Shown here in pieces: positions 26,038 through 35,261 of a stretch of DNA of 64,000 nucleotides. Source of the DNA: DATEDA01 sp963820965 (GTDB lineage Bacteria; Pseudomonadota; Gammaproteobacteria; Burkholderiales; SG8-39). A program made the position numbers and the translations under genes. The notes below the pieces were generated by a model, which was given only the letters and a program-made list of their open reading frames with translations, was not told the DNA's origin and ran no database searches. Where the stretch lies: NCBI GenBank assembly GCA_963820965.1, contig CAWGCC010000062.1, positions 310,001 to 374,000 of the forward strand, in the 5' to 3' direction. Positions within the stretch are counted from its first letter, which is position 1. Each line of letters starts with the position of its first letter.

Positions 26038-27547
26038 TCAGCTGTCGTAGCTCACGTGCATCAGCCACAGCGCGAGCTGCGGGAACGCGATGACGAGGAT
26101 CAGCCCGATGAGCTGGATGATGACGAACGGGAATGATGCCGATGTAGATGCTCTGGATCTTCACCTCCTTCGGCGCGATGCCCTTGAGGTAGAACAGCGC
26201 GAAGCCGAACGGCGGCGTGAGGAACGAGGTCTGCAGGTTGACCGCCAGGCAGGATCAGGAACCAGTAGACGATGTCGGCCTGCGGCACGTGGTCGCCGAA
26301 GTCGAGCGTCTTGATGAGCGGCGCGAACACCGGCAGCACGATCAGCGTGATCTCGATCCAGTCGAGGAAGAAGCCGAGGAAGAACACGATCGCCATCACC
26401 AGGAACACGAAGCCCCAGCTGCCGAGGCCCGCTTCCTTGATCCAGTGCTCGACGATGTCGTCGCCGCCGAGCTGCGCGGTAGACGAACGCGAAGCAGGTG
26501 GCGCTGATGATGATGAAGAACACCATCGAGATGGTCTGCGCCGCGCTCTGGCAGACGCCGTTCATCATCTTGACGTTGAGCCGGCCCCACAGCGCGGCGA
26601 GCACGATCGCGCCGGCGGCGCCGACCGCGCCCGCCTCGCTCGGCGTCGCCCAGCCGAGCAGGATCGAGAGCTTGATGGTGCCGATGAGGAACACCGGCGG
26701 GAAGAACGCCCGCAAGAGCAGCGGCACCAGCTGGCCCTTGGGCACCGTCGAGCAGGTCGGGCGGCAGCGGCGGCGCGAGCGAGGGCTTGAGCTTGGCGGC
26801 GAAGAAGATGAACAGCAGGTACAGCGCCGACAGCGACAGGCCCGGGAATGATCGCCGCCGAGAACAGGTTGCCGACCGACACGCCCGAGCAGGTCGGCCA
26901 TGACGATCAGCATGATGCTCGGCGGAATGAGGATGCCGAGCGTGCCCGCGGCGGCGATCGTGCCGGACGACGAGCGCGTGGCTGTAGCCCTGCTTCATCA
27001 TCGTCGGCAGCGCGAGCGCGGTCATCATGGTGACCGAGGCGCCGATGATGCCGGTCATCGCCGCGAGGATCGTGCCCATGATGGTGACGCCGAGCGCGAG
27101 CGCGCCCGGGCACGCGCTTGAGGAGCAGCTGCACGCAGTACGAGCAGGTCCTGCGCGATGCCGCTCCGCTCCATCATCACGCCCATGAAGATGAAGGTCG
27201 GGATCGCGACGAGCACCAGGTTCTCGGCCGCCTGGCCCCAGATGCGCGGCACGAAATTGAAGAACTGCACCAGCTTGAACGAGCCGAGCAAGAAGCCGAG
27301 CAGGCCGAAGAGCAGCGCGAGCCCGCCGAGGATGAACGCCACGGGGTAGCCGGAGAACAGCAGCACCCCGAGCGTGACGAACATCAGGATCGGCAGGAAC
27401 CTCTGCGCCTGACGAGCAGCTCCTCGCGCGGCGTCGGGCTCGAGGCTCGGTGACGTAGGCGAAGCCGAAGCCGAGCAGCAGGAGCGCCGCGATCGCCAGC
27501 GCGTAGCGGTTCGCGAGCCGGCTGCCCAGCCTGAGCAGGAACTCCAT
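26038..27547 (-). pseudogene. TRAP transporter large permease (DctM), frameshifted
   Basis: The N-terminus MEFLLRLGSRLANRYALAIA and the body (GVLLFSGYPVAFILGGLALL, AIPTFIFMGVMMERSG, GTLGILIPPSIMLIV, SILLGWATPSEAGAVG, FFLGFFLDWIE) are those of a DctM permease of about 500 residues. They are spread over all three frames. I can place single extra bases near 27445, 27140, 27108, 26971, 26886, 26846, 26750, 26482, 26248 and 26132. Removing each restores the family sequence. All ten are insertions. The gene ends at the TGA at 26038. It would move the receptor-delivered acid with Na+ or H+. Confidence 0.75.
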
Positions 27548-27636
27548 GGGTGCCCCTCCGGGAGGCGCGCTACGGACGGGACGCCGGAGCCCGGAGCTTC
27601 CCGGACTCCGGCACCGCCGTCACGGCCGCGTGCCGC

Positions 27637-28715
27637 TTACTGGCCGACGTAGGTCGGCTTCATCACCTGGGCGTCGCCCCAGATCTCGTACTTCTTGCGG
27701 AAGGCGAGGTAGTCGTCGGACGATCCTCTTGAACAGCGGGTCCTTCGCCGACTCCTCCTGGATCACCTCGAGCCAGGCCTTCTCAAACGCCGCGATCTCG
27801 TCGTCCTTCCAGCGCTTGATCTGCACGTCGTGCTTGACCGCCATCTCGTCCATCACGCCGAAGTGCATCGCCTCGCTCTCGGCGTAGTTGTACATGCACC
27901 TGGTAGCCGGCGGCGATCTCGATGATCTTCTTGTAGGACTTCGGCAGGGCGTCGAACGCCTTCTTGTTCATCAGGAGGTCGCTGACCGAGACCTGCTGGT
28001 GCCAGCCCGGGAAGTAGTTGAACTTCGCCACCTGGTGGAAGCCCAGCTTGATGTCCATCGTCGGCATCGAGAACTCGGTGGCGTCGATCACGCCGCGCTC
28101 GAGCGCGGGGAAGATGTCGGCGGCTGCGAGCATCTGCGTCGAGACGCCGAGCTTCTGCATCACCTTCGCGCCCAGGCCGAAGAAGCGCATCTTGAGGCCC
28201 TTCAGCTGGTCGAGCGACTTGATCTCGCTGCGGAACCAGCCCGAGGTCTCGGGGCCGATCGCGAACGCGTCGAACGACATCAGGCCGTGCTTGGCGTAGA
28301 TCTCGTGCTCCAGCTTGTTGCCGTTGCCGAAGTACTTCCACGCCATGAACTCGCCGACCTGCGGGCCGAACGGCACGGTGGTGAAGAACGCGAGCGCGGG
28401 ATACTTGCCGGCGTGGAAGCCCGGCGTGGTCCAGCACGCATCGACCGAGCCCTTGGAGGCGGCGTCGAAGCACTCGAGCGTCGGCACCAGCGCGCCGGGC
28501 TCGTGGAACTTGATGACGAAGCGGCCGTCGGTCATCTCCGCGACGTCCTTCTCGAAGCGCTGCCCCGGCGGTCCGAGGTGCGGCAGGTTGCTGCCGAACG
28601 CGCTCTGCATCTTCCAGCTGACGCGCGGGAGCTGCTGCGCGGATACGTCCGTGGCGAGTGCGGTGACGGCAACCGCGAGCGCGGCCGCCGCCAGCTTGAG
28701 CTGGGCGACGTGCAT
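27637..28715 (-). pseudogene. TRAP transporter solute receptor (DctP), two frameshifts
   Basis: A periplasmic TRAP receptor of about 358 residues with a signal peptide ending near DVSAQQ. The first 272 residues are in one frame, including GWFRSEIKSLDQLKGLKMRF and HQVAKFNYFPGWHQQ. An extra G near 27898 and an extra C near 27720 move the last part into other frames. Corrected, it ends MKPTYVGQ at the TAA at 27637. It closely resembles the intact receptor at 48421 (shared LKGLKMRFFGLGAKVM and FPGWHQQ). First gene of its operon. Confidence 0.85.
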
Positions 28716-28808
28716 GAAACCTCCTCGTTCGTAGGTCGGTTACGCCCGAGTCGAACCATTCGCCCGGGTTCGCTTCGTACAGCCCGCGTCTAGTGCGCGG
28801 CTCGTTGC

Positions 28809-28836
28809 ATGATAAGTCACCGGCCGGTTAATTCAA
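28809..28836 (-). promoter_or_regulatory. Candidate promoter with palindrome before TRAP operon
   Basis: On the minus strand TTGAAT (28836-28831) and TATCAT (28814-28809) are separated by 16 bases, giving a reasonable sigma-70 match about 94 bases before the dctP start. The spacer holds a perfect 10-bp palindrome ACCGGCCGGT (28819-28828), which could be a repressor site. It lies in the gap after glpD, as expected for a separate transcript. Confidence 0.45.
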
Positions 28837-28885
28837 TCCCGTCGTTGCAGCGCGCCGATTGTGCGCCGCAGCGAAGACCCGGCAC

Positions 28886-30373
28886 TCAGGCGGCGACGCG
28901 GAGATACTCGGCCACGCGCTCGCGCTCGGCCGCAGTCATGTGCAGCCCGCACTTCGTCCGCCGCCAGAGCACGTCATCGAGTTCGCGCGCCCATTCGCGC
29001 CGGATCAGGTAGATGAGCTCGCGCTCGTACAAGCCACCGCCGAACGCCTCGCCGAGGTCCACGGGCTCCCGCGCGTCGCCGAGGATCTCTGCGGCGCAGA
29101 GGCCGTGCCGACGCAGCAGCCGCTCCAGCCAGTGCGCGTCGAGCTTCGGGTAGCGCGCGCGGTACGCGGCCGCGACGTCGGCGAAGCTCGCGCTGCCGAA
29201 GTCCCCGCCGGGCAGCGGCGCTTTCGCCGTCCACGCCGCGCAGCCCGGAAACCACCGCTCGAGCTGCTCGAGCGCGGCCTCGGCGAGCTTGCGGTAGGTC
29301 GTGAGCTTGCCGCCGAAGATCGAGAGCAGGGGCGGGCCATCCTCGTCCAGCACGAAACGATAGTCGCGCGTGATGTCGGAGGGGTCGGCGGAGCCGTCGT
29401 CGTAGAGCGGCCGCACGCCGCTCCAGCTCCACACGACGTCGGCGGGCGCGACCGGCCGCGACGCATAGCGGCTCGCCGCGGCGCAGAGATACTCGGTCTC
29501 GTCGCGCGAGATCCGCGGCGGCTCGTCGGGGTCGGCGACGACGACGTCCGTGGTGCCGATCGCGGTGTAGCGCTCCTCGTACGGAATCATGAAGACGACG
29601 CGCTGGTCCGGGTTCTGCAGGATGTGGGCGTGCGCCCCGTCGTGAAGGCGCGGCACGACGATGTGACTGCCCTTGACGAGCCGCACCGCCCCGGGCGTCC
29701 GCACGCGCAGCTCCCGGTCGAGGAAGCTGCGGACCCAGGGCCCGGCGGCGTTCACCAGCACGCGCGCTTCGACTTCGGTTGTCGCACCCGAGGCATGGTC
29801 GCGCACGCTCACGCGCCACAGGTCACCGTCGCGGCGCGCGGCGATGCAGCGCGTGCGCGGCAGGATGCGCGCTCCCTTCTCGGCGGCGCCGCGCGCGTTC
29901 AGGACCACGAGGCGGGCGTCGTCGACCCAGCAATCCGAGTACACGAAGCCGTGCCGGAACGCCGCCTTCAGGCCGGCGCCATAGCCGTCCGCGCGGAGCT
30001 TGACGCCGCGGGAGCGCGCGAGAGACGTCCGGCCGCCGAGCCGGTCATAGAGAAAGAGCCCGGCGCGGATCATCCATCGCGGGCGCAGGTGCGGCTCGTG
30101 CGGAAGCACGAACTCGAGCGGCGAAACGACGTGGGGGGCAATCCGGAGCAGGACTTCCCGCTCGGCGAGCGCCTCGGCTACGAGCCGGAACTCGAGTTGC
30201 TCGAGATAGCGCAACCCCCCGTGGATCAGCTTGGTGCTCGCCGACGAGGTCGCGCCGCCGAGGTCGCCCTGCTCGGCGAGCACCACCTTCAGGCCGCGCC
30301 CGGCAGCATCGCGCGCGATGCCGACGCCGTTGATCCCGCCGCCGACGACGGCGAGGTCGAAGACTTCAGCCAA
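28886..30373 (-). CDS. glpD: Glycerol-3-phosphate dehydrogenase, aerobic type
   Basis: A 495-residue FAD enzyme oxidising sn-glycerol 3-phosphate to dihydroxyacetone phosphate at the inner membrane, passing electrons to ubiquinone. The dinucleotide fold VVGGGINGVGIARDAAGRG is at the N-terminus, followed by STKLIHGGLRYLE, NAAGPWV, and SIFGGKLTTYRKLAE, all GlpD signatures. The start is a TTG at 30373 that overlaps the 3' end of the upstream PLP-enzyme gene by 8 bases. No glpF or glpK is in the window. Its coupling to tryptophan-degradation genes is unusual. Confidence 0.94.
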   Translation of the reverse strand: MAEVFDLAVVGGGINGVGIARDAAGRGLKVVLAEQGDLGGATSSASTKLIHGGLRYLEQLEFRLVAEALAEREVLLRIAPHVVSPLEFVLPHEPHLRPRWMIRAGLFLYDRLGGRTSLARSRGVKLRADGYGAGLKAAFRHGFVYSDCWVDDARLVVLNARGAAEKGARILPRTRCIAARRDGDLWRVSVRDHASGATTEVEARVLVNAAGPWVRSFLDRELRVRTPGAVRLVKGSHIVVPRLHDGAHAHILQNPDQRVVFMIPYEERYTAIGTTDVVVADPDEPPRISRDETEYLCAAASRYASRPVAPADVVWSWSGVRPLYDDGSADPSDITRDYRFVLDEDGPPLLSIFGGKLTTYRKLAEAALEQLERWFPGCAAWTAKAPLPGGDFGSASFADVAAAYRARYPKLDAHWLERLLRRHGLCAAEILGDAREPVDLGEAFGGGLYERELIYLIRREWARELDDVLWRRTKCGLHMTAAERERVAEYLRVAA

Positions 30374-31559
30374 GCGCTGCCTTCGTCCGTTCGAGGAGCA
30401 GGTCGATGAAGGAGTCGTCGTGGTAGATGCCGAAGCCGAACCGGATCCGGCGCCCGCGCCGGTCGACGTGGATACCTTGCGCGGCGAGCCGCCGCTCGGC
30501 GGCCTCGGCGTCGTCGACGTCGAACGCAAGGAAGTTGCCGCGCGGAAAGCGCGCGGGCGGCGTAAGCGCATCGATCGGGAGCAGGGCGAGATTCGCATCC
30601 GCGAGCCCGGCGAGAAACCTGCGCTCGAGCCCCGCGACATGCGCATGGATCTCGCGCGGCGTCACGCCGAGGTCGTGCAGCCAGCGCATCGCCGCGTTGA
30701 AGCGATAGAGGCCCGACGCATCGAACGTCGAGCCCCAGAACCGCATCGCGCCCGCGCCGTAACCCACGTTCGAAGGAACGGGGGACCCCTTCGCTTCCCC
30801 CGTGGCGCCTTGCGCTCCGCTCAATCCCCCGAAGTCGGAGAACCAGCCCGTATATGCCGGCCGCAGCTCGCAGTCCGCCGGGATCGACAGGAAGCAGGCG
30901 CCCTCGCCGGCCTGGGCGTACTTGTAACCGCCTGCCGTATAGAAGATCCGCGGGCCGAGACGCGCGAGGTCGACCGGGATCGCCATGAACGCGTGATAGC
31001 CGTCGATTGCGACGACCGCGTCGGGCGAGGCGCGCGACAGCAGCTCCTCCATTCCCTCGACGACGAAACCGGAGTCGAAGAACACCTGCGACAGGAACAC
31101 CATGTCGTAGCGATGGGTGGGCGTCGCGTGAAAGCGCTCGCGGAAGCTCGCATACGGCTCGACCGGAACGCGCGTGACCGCGAGCCGCCCGGTCTCCTCG
31201 AGGCGGCGCGTCTGGCGGCTGAAGCTGTGGAACTCGTTGGCCGTCGTCAGCACGTGCGGCGTCCGCGACCAGTCGAGGCAGGAGTAGAGGCGCGCGACGA
31301 ACTCGTGCGTGTTGGGGGCGAACGCGATCAGGCGCGGGTCGGGGAGGCACAGCAGCCGCGCGACATGCTCCTGGCCTTCGGGTACCGCCTGGCCGAAAAT
31401 CCGCTCCTGCCACTTGCGGTTGGTGAGCCGGGCCGAGTCCTCCCAGTACCGGAGCTGCGCCGCCCGCGTCACGTCCGGCCACGGGTGATGGCTGTGCGCC
31501 GTCACGTGCAGCTCGTCGCCGATGGCGGCGAGGAAGGTCTGGTAGTGTTCCTTGAGCAT
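30366..31559 (-). CDS. Class-V PLP enzyme, kynureninase-like
   Basis: A 397-residue fold-type I PLP enzyme. PLP-binding marks are Asp186 in VVAIDGYHAF and the probable Schiff-base Lys213 in YTAGGYKYAQAG, with GNFLAFDVDD and IRFGFGIYHDDSF near the C-terminus. It does not look like the best-known KynU sequences. Its place 56 bases after tryptophan 2,3-dioxygenase suggests kynureninase activity (kynurenine to anthranilate and alanine). The ATG at 31559 gives MLKEHYQTFLAAIGDELHVT. It is coupled to glpD downstream. An aminotransferase on another substrate is the main alternative. Confidence 0.75.
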   Translation of the reverse strand: MLKEHYQTFLAAIGDELHVTAHSHHPWPDVTRAAQLRYWEDSARLTNRKWQERIFGQAVPEGQEHVARLLCLPDPRLIAFAPNTHEFVARLYSCLDWSRTPHVLTTANEFHSFSRQTRRLEETGRLAVTRVPVEPYASFRERFHATPTHRYDMVFLSQVFFDSGFVVEGMEELLSRASPDAVVAIDGYHAFMAIPVDLARLGPRIFYTAGGYKYAQAGEGACFLSIPADCELRPAYTGWFSDFGGLSGAQGATGEAKGSPVPSNVGYGAGAMRFWGSTFDASGLYRFNAAMRWLHDLGVTPREIHAHVAGLERRFLAGLADANLALLPIDALTPPARFPRGNFLAFDVDDAEAAERRLAAQGIHVDRRGRRIRFGFGIYHDDSFIDLLLERTKAALG

Positions 31560-31572
31560 TCTGGCTCGGGAC

Positions 31573-31599
31573 CTACGAGGGGACCGTGCCCCCTCGTAG
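31573..31599. repeat. Intercistronic hairpin in the kyn region
   Basis: A 10-bp perfect stem CTACGAGGGG/CCCCTCGTAG around a 7-base loop fills most of the gap between tryptophan dioxygenase and the PLP-enzyme gene. No T-run follows on the minus strand. It may adjust relative expression or mRNA stability. Confidence 0.5.
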
Positions 31600-31615
31600 C
31601 GGCGCGATACTGCTC

Positions 31616-32695
31616 CTAGGCATTCCAGCGGAACCCGAGCTGGTCCCGCACCTCCGCGGGCAGCGGCGGCAGCATCGAGCGCGGGATGAGGTAGGTCGAG
31701 AGGTTGAAGAAGTCGAGGAAGACGCGGTGCGCCTCGACCGTGCGACGCAGATAGTCCTGCCCGCTCGATCCGCCGGTGCCGATCTTGACCCCGATCATGC
31801 GATGAACCATCAGCGCGTGACGGTAGCGCCAGAGCGACAGGTTCTCGTCGATCTCGATCAGCGCGGTGAGGAGCCGGAACGGATTCTGCAGGATCGGCTC
31901 GTCCCGGTAGAGCATGATCATCAGCGCGGCCAGGAACGCCGGATACGCGAGCCGACGCTCGCCCGCGGCCCGGAGCCGCTCGTATTTCGCCGGCTCGAAC
32001 ACCGCCTCGAACGTCTCGCGCGTGCGGTCGAGCTCGGCAAGCTGCAACCGGCGGGCGGTCTCGGGGAGCTGCGCCTTGCGCTCGATCGTCTCCCGGTCCT
32101 CGTCCAGCATGCGCGTGACGTTCGCGCGGTACTCGCGCCAGAAGTCGAACTCGGGCGAGCGGACGAACGGCATGCGCGCGAGCCACGCCTCGACCACGTC
32201 GAAGAGGCTGGGCTCGCGCTCCGCGGCGCCCACGGACGTGCGATCCGGGGTATCGAGGGCCGCCGCGTAGTCGGCCTCGTTGTACCGCAGCCGCTGCGTG
32301 CGCTCGAGGCCGAGGCGGTTCTCGAGCCTCCGGAACTGCGCGCTCTGGAAGCCGGAGGAGGGCGTCAGCAGGTTGCGGAAATCGAGGAAGTCGAGCGGCG
32401 TCATCGTCTCCAGGATGTCGACCTGGTCGAGGAGCACGCCCTGGATGCGGATCAGCCGCTCCAGATAGTGGAGCGCCCGGCCGACGTCGCGCTCGTTCAC
32501 GAACTCCGCGCCCATGATCGCGATCACGGCATCGAGCTCGTGCAGGCACTGCTTGAACCAGAGCTCGTAGGCCTGGTGGGTGACGACGAAGAGCAGCTCG
32601 TCGTGCGCCGGCCGGCCGGCCTTCGCGCTCTCGAGCACCTGGCAGGCGAGGAGCTCCTTCAGCTTGAGGTACTTGCCGTAGGAGAGCGCGCCCAT
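31616..32695 (-). CDS. kynA: Tryptophan 2,3-dioxygenase
   Basis: A 359-residue heme dioxygenase that opens the indole ring of L-tryptophan to N-formylkynurenine. Diagnostic segments are LSYGKYLKLKELL, HDELLFVVTHQAYELWFKQ with the distal His, NPFRLLTALIEIDENLSLWR and RHALMVHRMIG..GTGGSSG with the proximal His and substrate loop. It is longer than many bacterial enzymes (about 280-300 residues) because of extra helical sequence in the middle. The ATG at 32695 gives MGALSYGKY. It leads the group kynA, PLP enzyme, glpD. Confidence 0.95.
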   Translation of the reverse strand: MGALSYGKYLKLKELLACQVLESAKAGRPAHDELLFVVTHQAYELWFKQCLHELDAVIAIMGAEFVNERDVGRALHYLERLIRIQGVLLDQVDILETMTPLDFLDFRNLLTPSSGFQSAQFRRLENRLGLERTQRLRYNEADYAAALDTPDRTSVGAAEREPSLFDVVEAWLARMPFVRSPEFDFWREYRANVTRMLDEDRETIERKAQLPETARRLQLAELDRTRETFEAVFEPAKYERLRAAGERRLAYPAFLAALMIMLYRDEPILQNPFRLLTALIEIDENLSLWRYRHALMVHRMIGVKIGTGGSSGQDYLRRTVEAHRVFLDFFNLSTYLIPRSMLPPLPAEVRDQLGFRWNA

Positions 32696-32712
32696 CGTCC
32701 GGGCATTATAGG

Positions 32713-32735
32713 AAAAAGGCGGCCTGGGCCGCCTT
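32713..32735 (-). terminator. Rho-independent terminator after cstA-ybdD
   Basis: Read on the minus strand, AAGGCGGC and GCCGCCTT pair around a short loop and are followed by TTTTT. It lies 40 bases after the stop of the YbdD-like gene and just before the start of kynA, so it ends the cstA transcript. Confidence 0.8.
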
Positions 32736-32777
32736 GTCTCCGGGTGCGGGTGACGCGCCCGCGCGTTGCCCGTCGTT

Positions 32778-32972
32778 CTAGCAGCAGCGCGGACCGCGCC
32801 CGGCGTGGCGCCGCTCGAGCGCCCAGGCGAGGAACTCGCCGCGCCCGAGCGGGGACTCGCCGGGATGCGTGGCGCGCATGTGCGCGAGGTAGGCGTCGTA
32901 GTCCGGGATGCCGAACACGCCCCGCCAGGCCTCGCGCCCGCGCTCGCCGAGCCCGCGGAAGCGGGCGAACAC
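32778..32972 (-). CDS. YbdD/YjiX family protein
   Basis: A 64-residue protein of the YbdD/YjiX family, which accompanies CstA/BtsT transporters. It shows GIPDYDAYLAHMRATHPGE, matching the family core YERYLxHxxxHHPGE, and the conserved C-terminal cysteine pair RCC. It starts at a GTG (32972) with GGAGGG just upstream and follows cstA by 21 bases. In E. coli the YbdD/YjiX partners are needed for full pyruvate transport. Confidence 0.88.
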   Translation of the reverse strand: MFARFRGLGERGREAWRGVFGIPDYDAYLAHMRATHPGESPLGRGEFLAWALERRHAGRGPRCC

Positions 32973-32993
32973 CCCCTCCCGCCGTCCGCCTGC

Positions 32994-35054
32994 TCACGCA
33001 TAGGCGGTGCCCTCCTCGCGCGCCGTCTCCTGGACCGTGGGCTGCGACGAGCGCAGCGCCTTGATCGACACCAGGATCGCGTAGATGCACATCGCGACCA
33101 CGAGCACCACGAAGAAGCCGCAGACCGCCGCGTCGAGGTAGTTGTTGAATGCGACGCGCTGCATCTCCTCGATGCTCTTCGCCGGGGCGAGGAGCGTCCC
33201 GTTCGCCGCCGCTTCGCTGAACCGCCGCGCCTGGGCGAGGAAGCCGATCGCCGGGGTCGGATGGAAGATCTTCTGCCAGCCGGCCGTGAGCGTCGTCACC
33301 AGCAGCCACGCCGTCGGCACGAGCGTCACCCACACGTAGCGCTCGCGCTTCATCTTCATGAGCACGACCGTGCACAGGAGCAGCGCTATCCCGGCGAGCA
33401 TCTGGTTGCCGATGCCGAACAGCGGCCAGAGGGTGTTGATGCCGCCGAGCGGATCGACGACGCCCTGGTAGAGGAAGTAGCCCCAGAGCGTCACGCAGAG
33501 ACCCGTGCAGAGCAGGTTCGCGGGCAGGAACTCGGTGTTCCCGAGCGGCGCCCACACGTGGCCGAGCATGTCCTGGATCATGAACCGGCCAACGCGCGTA
33601 CCCGCGTCTACGGCAGTCAGGATGAACAGCGCTTCGAACAGGATCGCGAAGTGGTACCAGAACGCTTCCATCGATTTGCCGCCGAGCGCCTGCGCCAGGA
33701 TCTGCGCCATGCCGACGGCGAGCGTGGGGGCGCCGCCCGCGCGCGAGAGGATCGTCGTCTCGCCGATGTCCTTCGCGGTCTGGTTGATCACGTCGGGCGT
33801 AATGACGAAACCCCAGCTCGACACGACCTCGGCAGCCTTTTCCGCGGTCGTGCCGATCACCGCCGCGGGGCTGTTCATCACGAAGTAGATCCCCGGGTCG
33901 AGCACGCACGCGGCAGTGAGCGCCATGATCGCCACAAACGACTCGGTGAGCATGCCGCCGTAGCCGATCATGCGGATATGCGACTCGCTCTCGATCATCT
34001 TCGGCGTCGTCCCCGACGAGATGAGCGAGTGGAACCCCGACACCGCGCCGCACGCGATGGTGATGAAGAGGAATGGGAACAGATTGCCGGAGAACACCGG
34101 TCCGGTGCCGTCGATGAACTTCGTCACGTCGGGCATGCGCAGTTCCGGCGCGACGATATAGATCCCCAGCGCCAGCGCGACGATCGTCCCGATCTTGAGG
34201 AACGTCGAGAGGTAGTCGCGCGGGGCGAGCATCAGCCAGACCGGCAGGCTGGAGGCCACCGCGCCATAGATGATGATGGACCAGGCGATTTCCGTGCCGC
34301 CGAGCGTGAACGCCGGACCCCAGCTCGCATGCTCGGCGACCTCGCGGCCGAGCCAGATCGAGCCGAGCAGCAGCACGACTCCGAATACCGACGCCTCGCC
34401 GACGCGCCCGGGCCGGATGAAGCGCATGTAGACGCCCATCAGCAGCGCGATCGGGATGGTCGCGGCGATGGTGAACGTGCCCCACGGGCTCTCGGCGAGC
34501 GCCTTCACGACGACGAGCGACAGCACCGCGAGGATGATGATCATGATCGCGAGCACCCCGATGAGCGCGAGCGTGCCCGGCACCGGGCCGAGCTCCATCT
34601 TGACCATCTCGCCGAGCGACCGGCCGTCGTGCCGCACCGAGACGAACAGCACGATCATGTCCTGCACCGCGCCGGCGATCACCACCCCGGCGAGGATCCA
34701 CAGCGTCCCGGGCAGAAAACCCATCTGCGCCGCGAGCACCGGGCCCACGAGCGGGCCGGCGCCGGCGATCGCCGCGAAGTGGTGACCGTAGAGGACCCAC
34801 TTGTTGGTCGGGACGTAGTCCATCCCGTCGTTGTGGCGCACGGCCGGCGTCGCGCGGCGCGGGTCGACCTGCAGCACGCGGTTGGCGAGGAAGAGACTGT
34901 AGAAGCGGTACGCGAGGAAGTAGACCGCCAGGGCGGCCGTCACGAGCCAGACGGCGTTGACCGACTCGCCGCGGTTCAGCGCGATCGCAGCGAATCCAAA
35001 GCCGCCGATGACGGCGATCGCACCCCAGAGCAGGATCGACAACAGCTTGTTCAC
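32994..35054 (-). CDS. cstA: CstA/BtsT-family pyruvate or peptide transporter
   Basis: A 686-residue polytopic inner-membrane protein with about 16-18 hydrophobic segments. Family hallmarks include FYSLFLANRVL, DYVPTNKWVLYGHHFAAIAGAGP, GAVQDMIVLF, GFHSLISSGTTPKMI, and DAGTRVGRFMIQD. E. coli relatives take up pyruvate (BtsT, CstA) and CstA was first linked to peptide uptake in starvation. The start is a GTG at 35054 preceded by GGAGGC, giving MNKLLSILLWG. It is followed by the ybdD partner, and then a terminator. Confidence 0.94.
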   Translation of the reverse strand: MNKLLSILLWGAIAVIGGFGFAAIALNRGESVNAVWLVTAALAVYFLAYRFYSLFLANRVLQVDPRRATPAVRHNDGMDYVPTNKWVLYGHHFAAIAGAGPLVGPVLAAQMGFLPGTLWILAGVVIAGAVQDMIVLFVSVRHDGRSLGEMVKMELGPVPGTLALIGVLAIMIIILAVLSLVVVKALAESPWGTFTIAATIPIALLMGVYMRFIRPGRVGEASVFGVVLLLGSIWLGREVAEHASWGPAFTLGGTEIAWSIIIYGAVASSLPVWLMLAPRDYLSTFLKIGTIVALALGIYIVAPELRMPDVTKFIDGTGPVFSGNLFPFLFITIACGAVSGFHSLISSGTTPKMIESESHIRMIGYGGMLTESFVAIMALTAACVLDPGIYFVMNSPAAVIGTTAEKAAEVVSSWGFVITPDVINQTAKDIGETTILSRAGGAPTLAVGMAQILAQALGGKSMEAFWYHFAILFEALFILTAVDAGTRVGRFMIQDMLGHVWAPLGNTEFLPANLLCTGLCVTLWGYFLYQGVVDPLGGINTLWPLFGIGNQMLAGIALLLCTVVLMKMKRERYVWVTLVPTAWLLVTTLTAGWQKIFHPTPAIGFLAQARRFSEAAANGTLLAPAKSIEEMQRVAFNNYLDAAVCGFFVVLVVAMCIYAILVSIKALRSSQPTVQETAREEGTAYA

Positions 35055-35196
35055 GTTGCCTCCGTTTGTGGTTGCCGCCGCTTCGCCGACGGCTCCGCAA
35101 AGTATAGGCAGCCCGCCGCAATGCGCCAGATGAAAAGCGCGAGGGATCGCGCCGGGCGGCGGGTGTGGCGGCGGACCGCCGCGGATTTGCAACAGA

Positions 35197-35217
35197 CGTG
35201 GCCGATTACCGGCCACG
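35197..35217. repeat. Inverted repeat after the ATP synthase operon
   Basis: A 7-bp perfect stem CGTGGCC/GGCCACG with a GATTACC loop lies 45 bases beyond the atpC stop in the 207-base gap before cstA. There is no T-run, so it could be a weak transcript end or an operator for cstA. Nothing else is recognised in the gap. Confidence 0.35.
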
Positions 35218-35261
35218 ATAGTGCGCGGAGCGGCGTGGCCGGCCCGCGCCGCCAGCCGGTC

